A stretch of 64,000 nucleotides of DNA from Rhodococcus sp. 14-1411-2a (GCF_002259485.1 NZ_NPGA01000020.1:372001-436000); one strand, 5' to 3'; numbered from the stretch's first letter, positions 35,600-43,589 are shown. The notes: a model not told the origin generated them from the letters alone. Numbers and translations are program-made.

Positions 35600-36049
35600 T
35601 CAGATCGGGCTCTCGAGCCACGTCCACTCGAGTCCGATCCAGCCCCCGACCAACGCGAACGTGCCGAGCAGCCACAGCGTGGCCAGCACGACGACCGTGG
35701 TGAACAGAACTCCGAGACCCTTGACGAACATCGATTGCTTCGAGAACCACGCCATGAATGCGTCGTATCTCTTGCGGACGAACCGCAGCGCACTCTTGGC
35801 CCAGGCGAATTCCGACGCCAGGATGCCCAGGCCCGCGAACACGATCAACCAGCCGGGCCCCGGGTAGGGAATGGCGAGTACACCCAGCACCAACACCACT
35901 GTTCCGACGACACCGACCGTGATTCGGTATGCGAGATCGAGGGACTTGTTCTCGGCGATGCGCGCCCGGAAGCGACGGTGCTTCACCTTGGCTGTGTCCA
36001 TCGGACCCTGGTCGGCGACGGCCTGAGGCTTCGATTCTTCGGTGCTCAC
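35600..36049 (-). CDS. TIGR02611-type small membrane protein
   Basis: The 149-aa protein has two hydrophobic regions, about residues 42-80 and 108-135. The family hallmark YPGPGWLIVFAGLGILASEFAWA is split across them (shown in part: PGPGWLIVFAGLG, then ASEFAWAK). The function is unknown; relatives occur widely in actinobacteria. GTG 36049 starts just before the tRNA cluster terminator. Confidence 0.85.
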   Translation of the reverse strand: MSTEESKPQAVADQGPMDTAKVKHRRFRARIAENKSLDLAYRITVGVVGTVVLVLGVLAIPYPGPGWLIVFAGLGILASEFAWAKSALRFVRKRYDAFMAWFSKQSMFVKGLGVLFTTVVVLATLWLLGTFALVGGWIGLEWTWLESPI

Positions 36050-36075
36050 CGGCTCAGGCTACCGGCCTCGAACGC

Positions 36076-36112
36076 AAGAAGGCCCGCACCGACGGGCGGT
36101 GCGGGCCTTCTT
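36076..36112 (-). terminator. Terminator after tRNA-Val(CAC)
   Basis: Perfect 15-bp arms AAGAAGGCCCGCACC and GGTGCGGGCCTTCTT enclose a 7-base loop. The reverse-strand transcript from tRNA-Val ends into this hairpin and a TTCTT tail; the forward side has TTTTC, so it may act both ways. Confidence 0.85.
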
Positions 36113-36117
36113 TTCTG

Positions 36118-36189
36118 TGGTCCCGGCTGGGATCGAACCAGCGACCTTCCGCGTGTGAAGCGGACGCTCTCCCACTGAGCCACGGGACC
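36118..36189 (-). tRNA. tRNA-Val (anticodon CAC)
   Basis: A 72-base cloverleaf: acceptor GGTCCCG pairs with CGGGACC, discriminator A. The anticodon stem TCCGC/GCGGA encloses TTCACAC (CAC reads GUG), and GGTTCGATCCC is the T-loop. CCA is not encoded. Confidence 0.95.
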
Positions 36190-36201
36190 GAACGAGGCAA
36201 A

Positions 36202-36207
36202 ACATTA
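36202..36207 (-). promoter_or_regulatory. Predicted -10 box of tRNA-Val(CAC)
   Basis: TAATGT on the reverse strand, in the context GTTAATGTTTTGCC, ends 12 bases before the mature 5' end. The same GTTAATGTTTT string marks the -10 of the opposite-strand tRNA cluster. No good -35 was found. Confidence 0.55.
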
Positions 36208-36347
36208 ACACGAGGTGCCGCGACGAACCGAATCGCCTGCCCGATCACCGAATTCGTCCACGGACCGCCTTCGCAGAGCTCCCATCGCCTCTGCTTTCAC
36301 ATCTTTCACAGCGTCGATCGTGCCAATTCCGGGGCTGACCACGAGAT

Positions 36348-36377
36348 TTGTGAGTTTCACTCCCGTTGGGTTAATGT
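36348..36377 (+). promoter_or_regulatory. Promoter of the tRNA Gly-Cys-Val cluster
   Basis: TTGTGA at 36348-36353 and TAATGT at 36372-36377 are 18 bases apart, a good SigA-type match, 54 bases upstream of tRNA-Gly. No other promoter is apparent before tRNA-Cys or tRNA-Val, so one transcript is likely. Confidence 0.6.
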
Positions 36378-36431
36378 TTTCCCCGCACCACGGAGACAAC
36401 AACTGCCCAGCAGTGAGCGCCTCCGGGGTAT

Positions 36432-36503
36432 GCGGATGTGGCGCAGTGGTAGCGCATCACCTTGCCAAGGTGAGGGTCGCGGGTTCGAATCCCGTCATCC
36501 GCT
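36432..36503 (+). tRNA. tRNA-Gly (anticodon GCC)
   Basis: Acceptor GCGGATG pairs with CATCCGC, discriminator T. The anticodon stem TCACC/GGTGA encloses TTGCCAA, anticodon GCC, reading GGC/GGU. The T-loop is GGTTCGAATCC. CCA is not encoded. Confidence 0.96.
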
Positions 36504-36520
36504 CGAGGGTCTCGACCCAT

Positions 36521-36591
36521 GGTGGAGTGGCCGAGTGGTGAGGCAACGGCCTGCAAAGCCGTGCACACGGGTTCGATTCCCGTCTCCACCT
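36521..36591 (+). tRNA. tRNA-Cys (anticodon GCA)
   Basis: Acceptor GGTGGAG pairs with CTCCACC, discriminator T, as expected for Cys. The anticodon stem ACGGC/GCCGT encloses CTGCAAA, anticodon GCA. It lies 17 bases after tRNA-Gly. CCA is not encoded. Confidence 0.96.
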
Positions 36592-36628
36592 CGCTAGTGC
36601 ATCGGTCGCAAGACCGTTGCGAGGACAC

Positions 36629-36703
36629 GCGCGATTAGCTCAGCGGGAGAGCGCTTCCCTGACACGGAAGAGGTCACTGGTTCAATCCCAGTATCGCGCA
36701 CCA
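36629..36703 (+). tRNA. tRNA-Val (anticodon GAC)
   Basis: Acceptor GCGCGAT pairs with ATCGCGC, discriminator A, and CCA is encoded at 36701-36703. The anticodon stem CTTCC/GGAAG encloses CTGACAC, anticodon GAC, reading GUC/GUU. This is the second valine tRNA of the locus. Confidence 0.96.
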
Positions 36704-36717
36704 CAGCAAGACAGATC

Positions 36718-36745
36718 AGGCCCCCTTTCGAGGGGGTCTTTTTTG
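36718..36745 (+). terminator. Rho-independent terminator of the tRNA cluster
   Basis: AGGCCCCCT and AGGGGGTCT pair (one G-T) around a TTCG tetraloop, followed by a run of T. It is a textbook intrinsic terminator 15 bases after the last tRNA. Confidence 0.92.
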
Positions 36746-36829
36746 TGCTTCACGAATCAATTGTGGTGATTCACGCCATAGAAGTGCACAGTGGAGATGA
36801 CGCACACACTTCGATGGAAGGACACTCAC

Positions 36830-37114
36830 GTGTCGGACGATGCTCAGAGCGAACCCACAGTCGACGACGCCACCCTGGAAGAGGCGAAGAAGTCCGTGGA
36901 GGGCCTCGACGATCGCTATCGACCCGGCGCCCGGCCCACCGTCGCACTGCCGGGAACCAACGGCACCGTCGCCGGGACCGCCTTCGCGGACATGGTCGAC
37001 GACAACGGCGAGATGGTGGACGCCGATGACCGGGACTCCACCGACTCCGACGGCTCTGCTGACACCGATCACGCCGACACCCAGGAAAAGGTAACGTCCT
37101 CGAACGATGCCTGA
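36830..37114 (+). CDS. Small acidic protein, unknown function
   Basis: The product is 94 aa, from GTG 36830 with AAGGA about eight bases upstream. It is very acidic (Asp/Glu/Thr/Ser-rich C-terminal half, DADDRDSTDSDGSADTD), has no cysteine and no membrane segment, and probably is disordered. A small conserved-looking centre reads DRYRPGARPTVALPG. I do not recognise it. Its end overlaps the start of the next gene by 8 bases, so the two are co-translated. Confidence 0.65.
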   Translation: MSDDAQSEPTVDDATLEEAKKSVEGLDDRYRPGARPTVALPGTNGTVAGTAFADMVDDNGEMVDADDRDSTDSDGSADTDHADTQEKVTSSNDA

Positions 37115-37814
37115 ACTCGATGGTCCCGACGCCCCCGCCGACATCGATCTCGGCGGGGGCGTCGCCTTTCTGCACACACCTTCCATACCCGCACGGGGCG
37201 GCCTCGCTCTCACGCACGGTGCGGGCGGCAACTGCGAGTCGCCTCTGCTGCGGCGCATCGCGTCGGTATGGGCGGCAGCCGGATTCACGGTCCTGCGTTT
37301 CGACCTTCCTTTTCGAGTACGCAAACCCAAGGGACCGCCGCACCCGTCGAGAGCGGCCGAGGATCGGCTCGGAATCGCGTCGGCCGTCGACCGCCTCCGC
37401 GCCGAGACCTCTGGATTCATCGCATTCGGTGGGCATTCCTACGGTGGCAGGCAGGGCTCCATGATCGCGGCCGAGCGACCGGGTCTCGTCGACGGACTCG
37501 TCCTGACCTCCTATCCCCTGCACCCGCCGGGCAAGCCGGACAAGGCTCGTACACAACACCTTCCCGAACTTCGAACACCGACGGTGGTGGTGCACGGCAC
37601 GAAGGACCCTTTCGGCACCACGACCGAATTGAGCGCTGCGCTCGCGCTCGTCCCGGCTCCCACTCTGCTCGTCGACATCGAGGGCGCGGGCCACGACCTT
37701 GCTCCGATGAAGTACGACGCAGCGACGAAAACCCTTGCCGGAGCCGCCTCGTTGTTCGGTGCCCCGACGTCCGATTCGTCGGTTGTCGTCCCGCTCTTCG
37801 ACCCGTCGCGCTGA
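37107..37814 (+). CDS. Alpha/beta hydrolase of the KANL3/Tex30 type
   Basis: The 235-aa protein has LTHGAGGNCESPLL (oxyanion region), the nucleophile serine in GGHSYGGRQGSM, the acid in VVHGTKDPFG and the base in IEGAGHDLAP, an intact triad. The Gly-Gly-Arg-Gln after the serine is typical of the Tex30/KANL3 dienelactone-hydrolase-like group. No signal peptide. The substrate is unknown. Confidence 0.85.
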   Translation: MPELDGPDAPADIDLGGGVAFLHTPSIPARGGLALTHGAGGNCESPLLRRIASVWAAAGFTVLRFDLPFRVRKPKGPPHPSRAAEDRLGIASAVDRLRAETSGFIAFGGHSYGGRQGSMIAAERPGLVDGLVLTSYPLHPPGKPDKARTQHLPELRTPTVVVHGTKDPFGTTTELSAALALVPAPTLLVDIEGAGHDLAPMKYDAATKTLAGAASLFGAPTSDSSVVVPLFDPSR

Positions 37815-37830
37815 AGTGGTCTACTAAGGC

Positions 37831-38283
37831 ATGCCGACCTGGGGATGGTTCATCGTGGCGTTGGTCCTCGTCGACGCTGCAGTGCTCGCGGCGTGGCTGT
37901 TGGCCCGCAAGAAGCCGGGCTCGTCCCCGGAGACCTCGCGCAACATCAGGCTCATCGGTCTCGACGAGAGCGCCCGCGCAGACATTCATTCGCTACTGGC
38001 CGCGAACAAGAAGGTTCAGGCCATCAAGGTCTTTCGTGAACGAACGGGTGCCGGACTCGCCGACGCGAAGAACGCGATCGAGAGCGTCCAGCGCGGCGAG
38101 CCGTTTCCGTCCTCCGCCACCATCGTCGACGCGGCACAAGCCGGTCCGACACCCTGGGACGATCTGATCCCGCGATTGCAGTCACTGAAATCCGAGGGTA
38201 AAGCGATCTCGGCCATCAAACTGCTGCGCGACCGAACCGGGCTGTCGTTGCGCGATGCCAAGAACGCGGTCGACCTGCTGTGA
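37831..38283 (+). CDS. Membrane-anchored protein with two ribosomal L7/L12 C-terminal-like domains
   Basis: The 150-aa protein has an N-terminal transmembrane helix (residues 5-25), then two copies of an L7/L12 CTD-like helix-strand unit: KVQAIKVFRERTGAGLADAK (about 65-84) and KAISAIKLLRDRTGLSLRDA (about 127-146), matching the bL12 pattern K-x3-IK-x2-R-x2-TG-x-(G/S)-L-x2-AK. bL12 CTDs recruit translational GTPases; whether these do is unknown. Its stop overlaps the GNAT start. Confidence 0.8.
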   Translation: MPTWGWFIVALVLVDAAVLAAWLLARKKPGSSPETSRNIRLIGLDESARADIHSLLAANKKVQAIKVFRERTGAGLADAKNAIESVQRGEPFPSSATIVDAAQAGPTPWDDLIPRLQSLKSEGKAISAIKLLRDRTGLSLRDAKNAVDLL

Positions 38284-38807
38284 CCGTGCGCGTGGCAGCA
38301 CGTGCCGATGCACGTCGCGTCGCCGAAGTGGCCGCGTCGACCTTTCCCCTCGCCTGCCCGCCGGGAACCCGGCCCGAGGACATCGCGCAGTTCGTCTCGA
38401 ACGTGTTGTCGGCCGAGCACTTCGAGAACTACATCGACGACGCGGCCAGAACGGTGCTGATCGATGAGACAGCCGATGCCGACGTCGTGGGCTACGCGAT
38501 GCTCGTGTCCGGGCCGCCCGCGGACCCCGGAATTCGCGCGACACTCTCGCCCGAGCCGACCATGGAAGTCAGCAAGCTCTACGTGCAGCCGACCCAGCAC
38601 GGCAGCGGCGCCGCGGGGCGATTGATGTCGTCGTCACTCGACCATGCACGCCACTCCGGTTGTGCGACAGCATGGTTGGGCGTGAACCAGCAGAACGTGC
38701 GGGCGCAGAAATTCTACGCCAAACACGGATTCGAGATCGTGGGTACCAAGACGTTCGTCGTCGGCGTTCAGACGCACGACGATTACGTCATGCAGGTGAG
38801 GCTGTGA
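38280..38807 (+). CDS. GNAT-family N-acetyltransferase
   Basis: The 175-aa protein contains the acetyl-CoA binding core VSKLYVQPTQHGSGAAGRLM, with the Q/R-x2-G-x-G/A pattern, then WLGVNQQNVRAQKFYAKHGF. GTG 38280 overlaps the upstream stop (GTGA). Likely orthologue of Rv2669. The acceptor could be a protein, amino acid or small amine. Confidence 0.88.
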   Translation: MTVRVAARADARRVAEVAASTFPLACPPGTRPEDIAQFVSNVLSAEHFENYIDDAARTVLIDETADADVVGYAMLVSGPPADPGIRATLSPEPTMEVSKLYVQPTQHGSGAAGRLMSSSLDHARHSGCATAWLGVNQQNVRAQKFYAKHGFEIVGTKTFVVGVQTHDDYVMQVRL

Positions 38808-38814
38808 CGACCGC

Positions 38815-39828
38815 TCAGCCGACTGCAGCGAAACGGGACAGTGCCAGCAGACGCGAGGTGGCGCGCAGGTACTTCTTTCGGTAGCCGCCGGCCAGCATCT
38901 CCTCGGTGAAGATCTCGTCGAGCTTGCCGCCCGAGGCCGTCACCGGGATGCCCGCGTCGTACAGGCGGTCGGCGAGGACCACCAGGCGCAGAGCGATGGC
39001 TTGATCCGATGCCGGGTGCACGTTCTTGAGGAACACTGCCGGAATGCCGTCGAGCAACTTGCCGTAGCGGGAGGGGTGCAACGTGCTCAGATGCGCCAGC
39101 AGCTCGTCGAAATCGTCCAGGGTTGCACCCTCGACGGTGTCGGCGCGGTCGATCAGCTCGGACTCCGAGGTGGGGTCGGGAGCCGGAGGCAGATCGCGGT
39201 GGCGGTAGTCGGGGCCGTCGACCCGGATGGACTCGAAAATGGAGCCGAGTTTCTTGATCTCCCGCATGAAGTCCTCGGCGGCGAAGCGACCCTCACCGAG
39301 CTGCCCGGGCAAGGTGTTGGACGTCGCGACGATGGATACCCCGCGCTGCGAGAGCTCGGAGAGCAACCGCGAGACCAACATCGTGTCGCCGGGATCGTCG
39401 AGCTCGAACTCGTCGATGCACAACACGCTGTGGCTCGAGAGTTCCTCGAGCGCCTTGTTGAAGCCGAGAGCACCGACCACGTGGGTGAGTTCGACGAACG
39501 TGCCGAACGCCTTGGGCTCGGGAACGCTGTGATAGATCGAGGCGAGCAAGTGAGTCTTGCCGACACCGAAGCCGCCGTCGAGGTACAGGCCCGCACCGAT
39601 GGCCGGGGTCTTCTTACCGAAGAGACCGCGCTTGCCCTTGCCGCGGATCTTCTGCACCTTGCTCGCGAACTCCTCGGCCTTCGCAACCGCAGCAGCCTGC
39701 GTCGGCTCCTTGGGGTCGGGAATGTACGAGGAGAAACTGACGTCGTCGAACATCGCCGGCGGGACCATCTGCGCGATCAGCTGATCGGATGGAACCACGG
39801 GATTTCGGTCGACAAGGCGTGCGGGCAT
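38815..39828 (-). CDS. zapE: Cell-division-associated AFG1-like ATPase ZapE
   Basis: The 337-aa ATPase has Walker A GGFGVGKTHLLAS and Walker B VLCIDEFELDD, with sensor IVATSNTLPGQLGEGRF. Proteins of this group act at the divisome in E. coli and in mitochondrial protein quality control. ATG 39828 is chosen because a TACGCT -10 box lies 6 bases upstream, suggesting a leaderless mRNA; ATG 39864, with GGAGA upstream, is the alternative. Likely orthologue of Rv2670c. Confidence 0.9.
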   Translation of the reverse strand: MPARLVDRNPVVPSDQLIAQMVPPAMFDDVSFSSYIPDPKEPTQAAAVAKAEEFASKVQKIRGKGKRGLFGKKTPAIGAGLYLDGGFGVGKTHLLASIYHSVPEPKAFGTFVELTHVVGALGFNKALEELSSHSVLCIDEFELDDPGDTMLVSRLLSELSQRGVSIVATSNTLPGQLGEGRFAAEDFMREIKKLGSIFESIRVDGPDYRHRDLPPAPDPTSESELIDRADTVEGATLDDFDELLAHLSTLHPSRYGKLLDGIPAVFLKNVHPASDQAIALRLVVLADRLYDAGIPVTASGGKLDEIFTEEMLAGGYRKKYLRATSRLLALSRFAAVG

Positions 39829-39834
39829 TTGCCG

Positions 39835-39840
39835 AGCGTA
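39835..39840 (-). promoter_or_regulatory. Predicted leaderless -10 box of zapE
   Basis: TACGCT (TANNNT) on the reverse strand ends six bases before ATG 39828, so the transcript would begin at or next to the start codon. Confidence 0.45.
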
Positions 39841-39862
39841 ACGACGTGGTCTGATCTCTCTC

Positions 39863-40651
39863 ATGCAGCTTCTCCATATTGGGACCTACTTCACATCGGA
39901 GCAGGCACCCGAGTCCGTGCCCAGCGTCGGATCGACACTCGACGACGATGCCGTCCGCGCCCTGCACGCGTATCCCACCGACGTGGACAGACCGTGGATT
40001 CGCACGAACTTCGTCGCCAGCATCGACGGATCGGTGACCGCGAACGGTAAGTCGGCGGGCCTGGGAACCCCCGCCGACGCCCGCCTGTTCGGCATCCTGC
40101 GAGAACTGTGCGACGCCGTCCTGGTCGGTGCCGGAACCGCGCGGGCCGAGAACTACGGCGGCGTCTCGCTGTCCAGCGAAGCGAAGGCACGTCGGGTGGC
40201 GGCCGGGCTGGCACCGGTTCCGACGATCGTCGTGGTCACCGCCTCCGGTTCGATCGACGCGGATTCTCGATTGGTCACCGACACCGAAGTGCAGCCGGTG
40301 GTGCTGACCTCGGCGGCGGCGGACGGCTCGAAGGTAGCCGCGCTTCGGGCAGCGGGAGCGACGGTGATCGAGGTGACCGGCGATTCTGTCTCGACCGGCG
40401 ACATCGTCGCGACTCTGAGCGAACTCGGATTTCGCCGCGTCCTGTGCGAGGGCGGACCGGGACTGTTCGGACAGCTCGTGTCCGACGGGGCGGCGGACGA
40501 TCTGTGTCTGACGATCTCGCCGATGCTGGTCGCCGGAGAGGCGGGCCGTATCGCCCACGCATCCGACGCCGCCGACGCGCCGATGCACCGGGTACACGTT
40601 CTGGGCGACGCCGACGGAACGCTGCTCACGCGCTGGGTGCGTCGGCCATGA
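39863..40651 (+). CDS. Pyrimidine reductase, RibD C-terminal / DHFR-like
   Basis: The 262-aa protein has the RibD reductase fold: RTNFVASIDGSVTANGKSAG, LRELCDAVLVGAGTARAENYG, VLCEGGPGLFGQLV and DLCLTISPMLVAG. It would use NADPH on a pyrimidine or folate-like substrate. There is no deaminase domain, so it is not a full RibD. The start overlaps the alternative zapE start; GTG 39917 is another possible start. Likely orthologue of Rv2671, which has been tied to folate reduction. Confidence 0.87.
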   Translation: MQLLHIGTYFTSEQAPESVPSVGSTLDDDAVRALHAYPTDVDRPWIRTNFVASIDGSVTANGKSAGLGTPADARLFGILRELCDAVLVGAGTARAENYGGVSLSSEAKARRVAAGLAPVPTIVVVTASGSIDADSRLVTDTEVQPVVLTSAAADGSKVAALRAAGATVIEVTGDSVSTGDIVATLSELGFRRVLCEGGPGLFGQLVSDGAADDLCLTISPMLVAGEAGRIAHASDAADAPMHRVHVLGDADGTLLTRWVRRP

Positions 40652-40685
40652 ACAGTGCGCGGCCCGGCATCGATCGAAAAGTCGA

Positions 40686-40691
40686 TAGCCT
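40686..40691 (+). promoter_or_regulatory. Predicted leaderless -10 box of the alpha/beta-hydrolase lipoprotein gene
   Basis: TAGCCT (TANNNT) ends six bases before GTG 40698 and no ribosome-binding site is present, the pattern of a leaderless actinobacterial transcript. Confidence 0.45.
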
Positions 40692-40697
40692 CGCACG

Positions 40698-42260
40698 GTG
40701 ACGCAGAAATCAACGTTGCTCGCCGCGGTCCTCGTCCTCGCCACGATGTGCGCGGCCTGTGGTGCCGGCCCGTCGATCCGACCCGACGTCGCGGTGGAAC
40801 AACGCTCCCCCGGTCAGCCCGCCGAGTCCTCGGCAGAGGCGCCACCGGAACCGGTCGCACTTGCCGTTCCGGCCACCGATCTGGCCTGGGCCGACTGCAC
40901 CGCAGCCACACTCGGGGCGTTCGGGCTCACCGCCACCACTCCCGGCCTGACACTCGAATGCGCAGAATACGAAGCCGACGTCGATGCGAGTGGACAGATG
41001 TTCGGCACGTTCGCCGTCGGCGCGTTGCGAGCGCGGCTCGACAGAACGCCCACCGACGCGGGACCTCTGGTGCTGACGTCCGGTTCGGATCGGTCCTCGA
41101 CGGCCACGTTGGCCACGATGGCCGCCGGTCCGCTCGCGACGCTGCTCGAGGCTCATCCCATCGTCGCGGTGGATCGACGCGGCATCGGCCGATCCACTGC
41201 CGTGGACTGCATCGACGCAGAGACCAAAACCGAGGTCGACGCGCTGGGGCAGTTCACCAGATCCGATGCCGACACGGTCGACCGCGCCGTCGACGCCGGT
41301 CGTGACGCCACGATCGAATGCACCGACACCTTGCAACCGCAGGAACTCGCGTTCGGAACCACCTATGCGGCGGACGATCTGGACCGCCTGCGGCAACTCT
41401 GGGGTGTGGAACAGATAGGTCTGATCGGATCGGGCAACGGCGCGCTCACCGCGTTGGCCTACGCAGCGAAGTTTCCGGCCAACATCTCGCGTTTGATCCT
41501 CGATTCACCGACCGGAGTCGGCGCCGATCAGATCACGTTGGCCGAACAACGGACACAGGGCAAGGAAGCAGCCTTCGCGGCGTTCGCGCAGCGATGCGTC
41601 GCGCTGAACTGCTCCCTCGGCAGCGATCCGACGGCGGCCGTCGCCCAGCTGCTCCTACGCGCCGCCGGTGGCGAATTCTCGCCGCTGTCCACGCACGAGA
41701 TTCTCGACGGCATCACCTTCGCCCTGGCATCCACCGCAGGCGACGCGTCGTCCCGCGCCACCGGGCTCTCCACCGCCCTGTCCTCGGCCGCCGGGTCCGA
41801 CACCAGCGCGCTGGCCGCGCTCGCCGAGCGGGGGCGGAACGCCTACGGCACCGACGGTCAGTTCGTGTCCCGGTGCACGGACGGCCAACAGTGGCCGTCG
41901 CCGCAGGGCGTTCGCGACCTGTCGTCTCAGTGGAACGACCGCTATCCGATCTACGGCACCGACGCTGCTCTGACAGCACTACTGTGCTCGTCCTGGCCGA
42001 CTGCGCCGTCGACTCCGCTGCCCACCTCCCTGGACGTCCCGGTGTTGGTGCTGGCCAACGCAGGCGACCCCATCGTCGGCAACGGCGGGTTGTCCTCGAT
42101 CACCGGGTTGGTCGGGGCAACCGGTGCGGCCGTCGCCTCGGCCGCGTGGCAGGGCAGCGGGCATCCGAGTCTGGGCGGATCTCAGTGTCTGCAGGGCGCC
42201 GCGGTGAACTACGCACGAGACACCGCGCTTCCGACCGACGGCACCGTCTGCCCCGCCTGA
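40698..42260 (+). CDS. Secreted alpha/beta-hydrolase-fold lipoprotein lacking the nucleophile serine
   Basis: The 520-aa protein has a signal peptide ending near MCAAC (lipobox-like, Cys21) and resembles tripeptidyl-aminopeptidase/SCO7095-type hydrolases: AVDRRGIGRST, then GLIGSGNGALTALAYAAKFP, RLILDSPTGV, and a C-terminal VLVLANAGDPIV and GSGHPSLG. At the nucleophile elbow, G-x-S-x-G is replaced by G-S-G-N-G, so the serine position is glycine, while the late Asp and His remain. It may bind rather than cleave peptides. Likely orthologue of Rv2672. Confidence 0.87.
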   Translation: MTQKSTLLAAVLVLATMCAACGAGPSIRPDVAVEQRSPGQPAESSAEAPPEPVALAVPATDLAWADCTAATLGAFGLTATTPGLTLECAEYEADVDASGQMFGTFAVGALRARLDRTPTDAGPLVLTSGSDRSSTATLATMAAGPLATLLEAHPIVAVDRRGIGRSTAVDCIDAETKTEVDALGQFTRSDADTVDRAVDAGRDATIECTDTLQPQELAFGTTYAADDLDRLRQLWGVEQIGLIGSGNGALTALAYAAKFPANISRLILDSPTGVGADQITLAEQRTQGKEAAFAAFAQRCVALNCSLGSDPTAAVAQLLLRAAGGEFSPLSTHEILDGITFALASTAGDASSRATGLSTALSSAAGSDTSALAALAERGRNAYGTDGQFVSRCTDGQQWPSPQGVRDLSSQWNDRYPIYGTDAALTALLCSSWPTAPSTPLPTSLDVPVLVLANAGDPIVGNGGLSSITGLVGATGAAVASAAWQGSGHPSLGGSQCLQGAAVNYARDTALPTDGTVCPA

Positions 42261-42311
42261 GTCGGGTACGCATCGCGGGGTGTCCTTCGCCGGTACGGTC
42301 ACCGCCTCGGG

Positions 42312-42317
42312 TACCGT
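42312..42317 (+). promoter_or_regulatory. Predicted leaderless -10 box of aftC
   Basis: TACCGT (TANNNT) ends six bases before GTG 42324 and no ribosome-binding site is visible, suggesting leaderless translation. Confidence 0.45.
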
Positions 42318-42323
42318 TCCCGG

Positions 42324-43562
42324 GTGTCACTTAGCTTTCTGGAGCCGCGGTCAGGGCGGACGACCGCCGAGGTTATCAAGTACGCCCTGTGGCCGATCGC
42401 CATCATGACCGTCATCCAGCGCGTGGTGATCAAAGCCGTGAACGGAGACATCACCAACGATTTCAACCCGGTGTACAGCGCCGCCCTGGCATTCCTCAAC
42501 CGCCAGCCGGTGTACACGGCGAACTTCGACTCGGTCGATCCGCACTACCTGTATCAACCGAGCGCGACGATGCTGCTCTCCCCCATCGCAGTCATCGACC
42601 CCGAGCGATCCCGCTGGCTGTTCATCATCGCCAGCACGGTCGCGATACTGCTGGCCCTGTACATCCTGTTGCGCATCTTCGGATTCCGGCTCGATTCGGT
42701 CGCGGCCCCTGCGCTGCTGCTGGCCGCCTTCGTCAGCGAGACGGTGACCAACACGTTGGTGTTCACCAACTTCAACGGCTTCGTACTCCTCGGCGAGGTC
42801 GCCTTCCTCGGGTTCCTCCTCCAGCGCAAGGACCTCTCGGCCGGTGTCGCCATGGGTCTGACTCTGGCGATCAAGCCGATGCTCGCCCCACTGCTGTTGC
42901 TTCCGCTGATGACGCGTCAGTGGAAGGTCTTCATCACCTCGATCGCCATCCCCGTCGTGATGATGGCCATCGCCTGGCCGCTGTCGGTGGATCCGATGAA
43001 CTTCATCGACCGGACACTGCCGTATCTGCTGCAGACCCGCGACTACTTCAACAGCGCTGTCGTCGGTAACGGCCGCTACTACGGTGTTCCCGAACTCCTC
43101 ACCCTCGGCATCCGAGCGGTCCTGGGAATCATGGTTCTGATCTCACTGTGGCTGCTCTACCGATACTGCCGCGAGGACCGCCTGTTCTTCTTCGCGACCA
43201 CCTCGGGCTTGATCCTCACCGCACACTGGCTGTTGGGCTCGCTGGGTCAGATGTACTACTCCATGATGCTGTTCCCGCTTCTGATGACCGTCGTGCTGAA
43301 GAACTCACTGCTGCGCAACTGGCCCGCCTGGCTCGCGATCTACGGGTTCATGAACTACGACCGATGGCTGTCGGGTCGCTGGATCGAAACCGGTCGCGCA
43401 TTGGACTACCTGCGCACCACTTTCGGCTGGGCCCTGCTCATCGTCGTCATCTTCGGCGTGCTCGTCGGACGCTATTTCGCCGCCCGAAGCGAAGGACGAC
43501 TCGACGACGGAATCGAACCGAGCTACTTGCTGCCGAGCGCTCCACCTGCGAAAACGGCATAG
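42324..43562 (+). CDS. aftC: Arabinofuranosyltransferase AftC
   Basis: The 412-aa GT-C/GT87-type membrane enzyme has about ten transmembrane helices and an N-terminal GDITNDFNPVYSAALAFLN with the acidic residues expected of the catalytic loop. In mycobacteria AftC uses decaprenyl-phospho-arabinose to add alpha-1,3 branches to arabinogalactan and lipoarabinomannan arabinan. The position before msrB matches Rv2673-Rv2674. This is strong evidence for an arabinan-containing cell wall. Confidence 0.92.
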   Translation: MSLSFLEPRSGRTTAEVIKYALWPIAIMTVIQRVVIKAVNGDITNDFNPVYSAALAFLNRQPVYTANFDSVDPHYLYQPSATMLLSPIAVIDPERSRWLFIIASTVAILLALYILLRIFGFRLDSVAAPALLLAAFVSETVTNTLVFTNFNGFVLLGEVAFLGFLLQRKDLSAGVAMGLTLAIKPMLAPLLLLPLMTRQWKVFITSIAIPVVMMAIAWPLSVDPMNFIDRTLPYLLQTRDYFNSAVVGNGRYYGVPELLTLGIRAVLGIMVLISLWLLYRYCREDRLFFFATTSGLILTAHWLLGSLGQMYYSMMLFPLLMTVVLKNSLLRNWPAWLAIYGFMNYDRWLSGRWIETGRALDYLRTTFGWALLIVVIFGVLVGRYFAARSEGRLDDGIEPSYLLPSAPPAKTA

Positions 43563-43589
43563 CCCGACAAATCGTATTAGCGTGTGAGC

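Noticed and set aside
33737..36178. An 800-codon open frame antisense to thrS
   Set aside because: The opposite strand encodes a complete threonyl-tRNA synthetase and a small membrane protein; the antisense frame shows no family motif.
36118..36745. tRNA-associated integration site
   Set aside because: No integrase, no repeated tRNA 3' fragment and no foreign block was seen near the tRNA genes.
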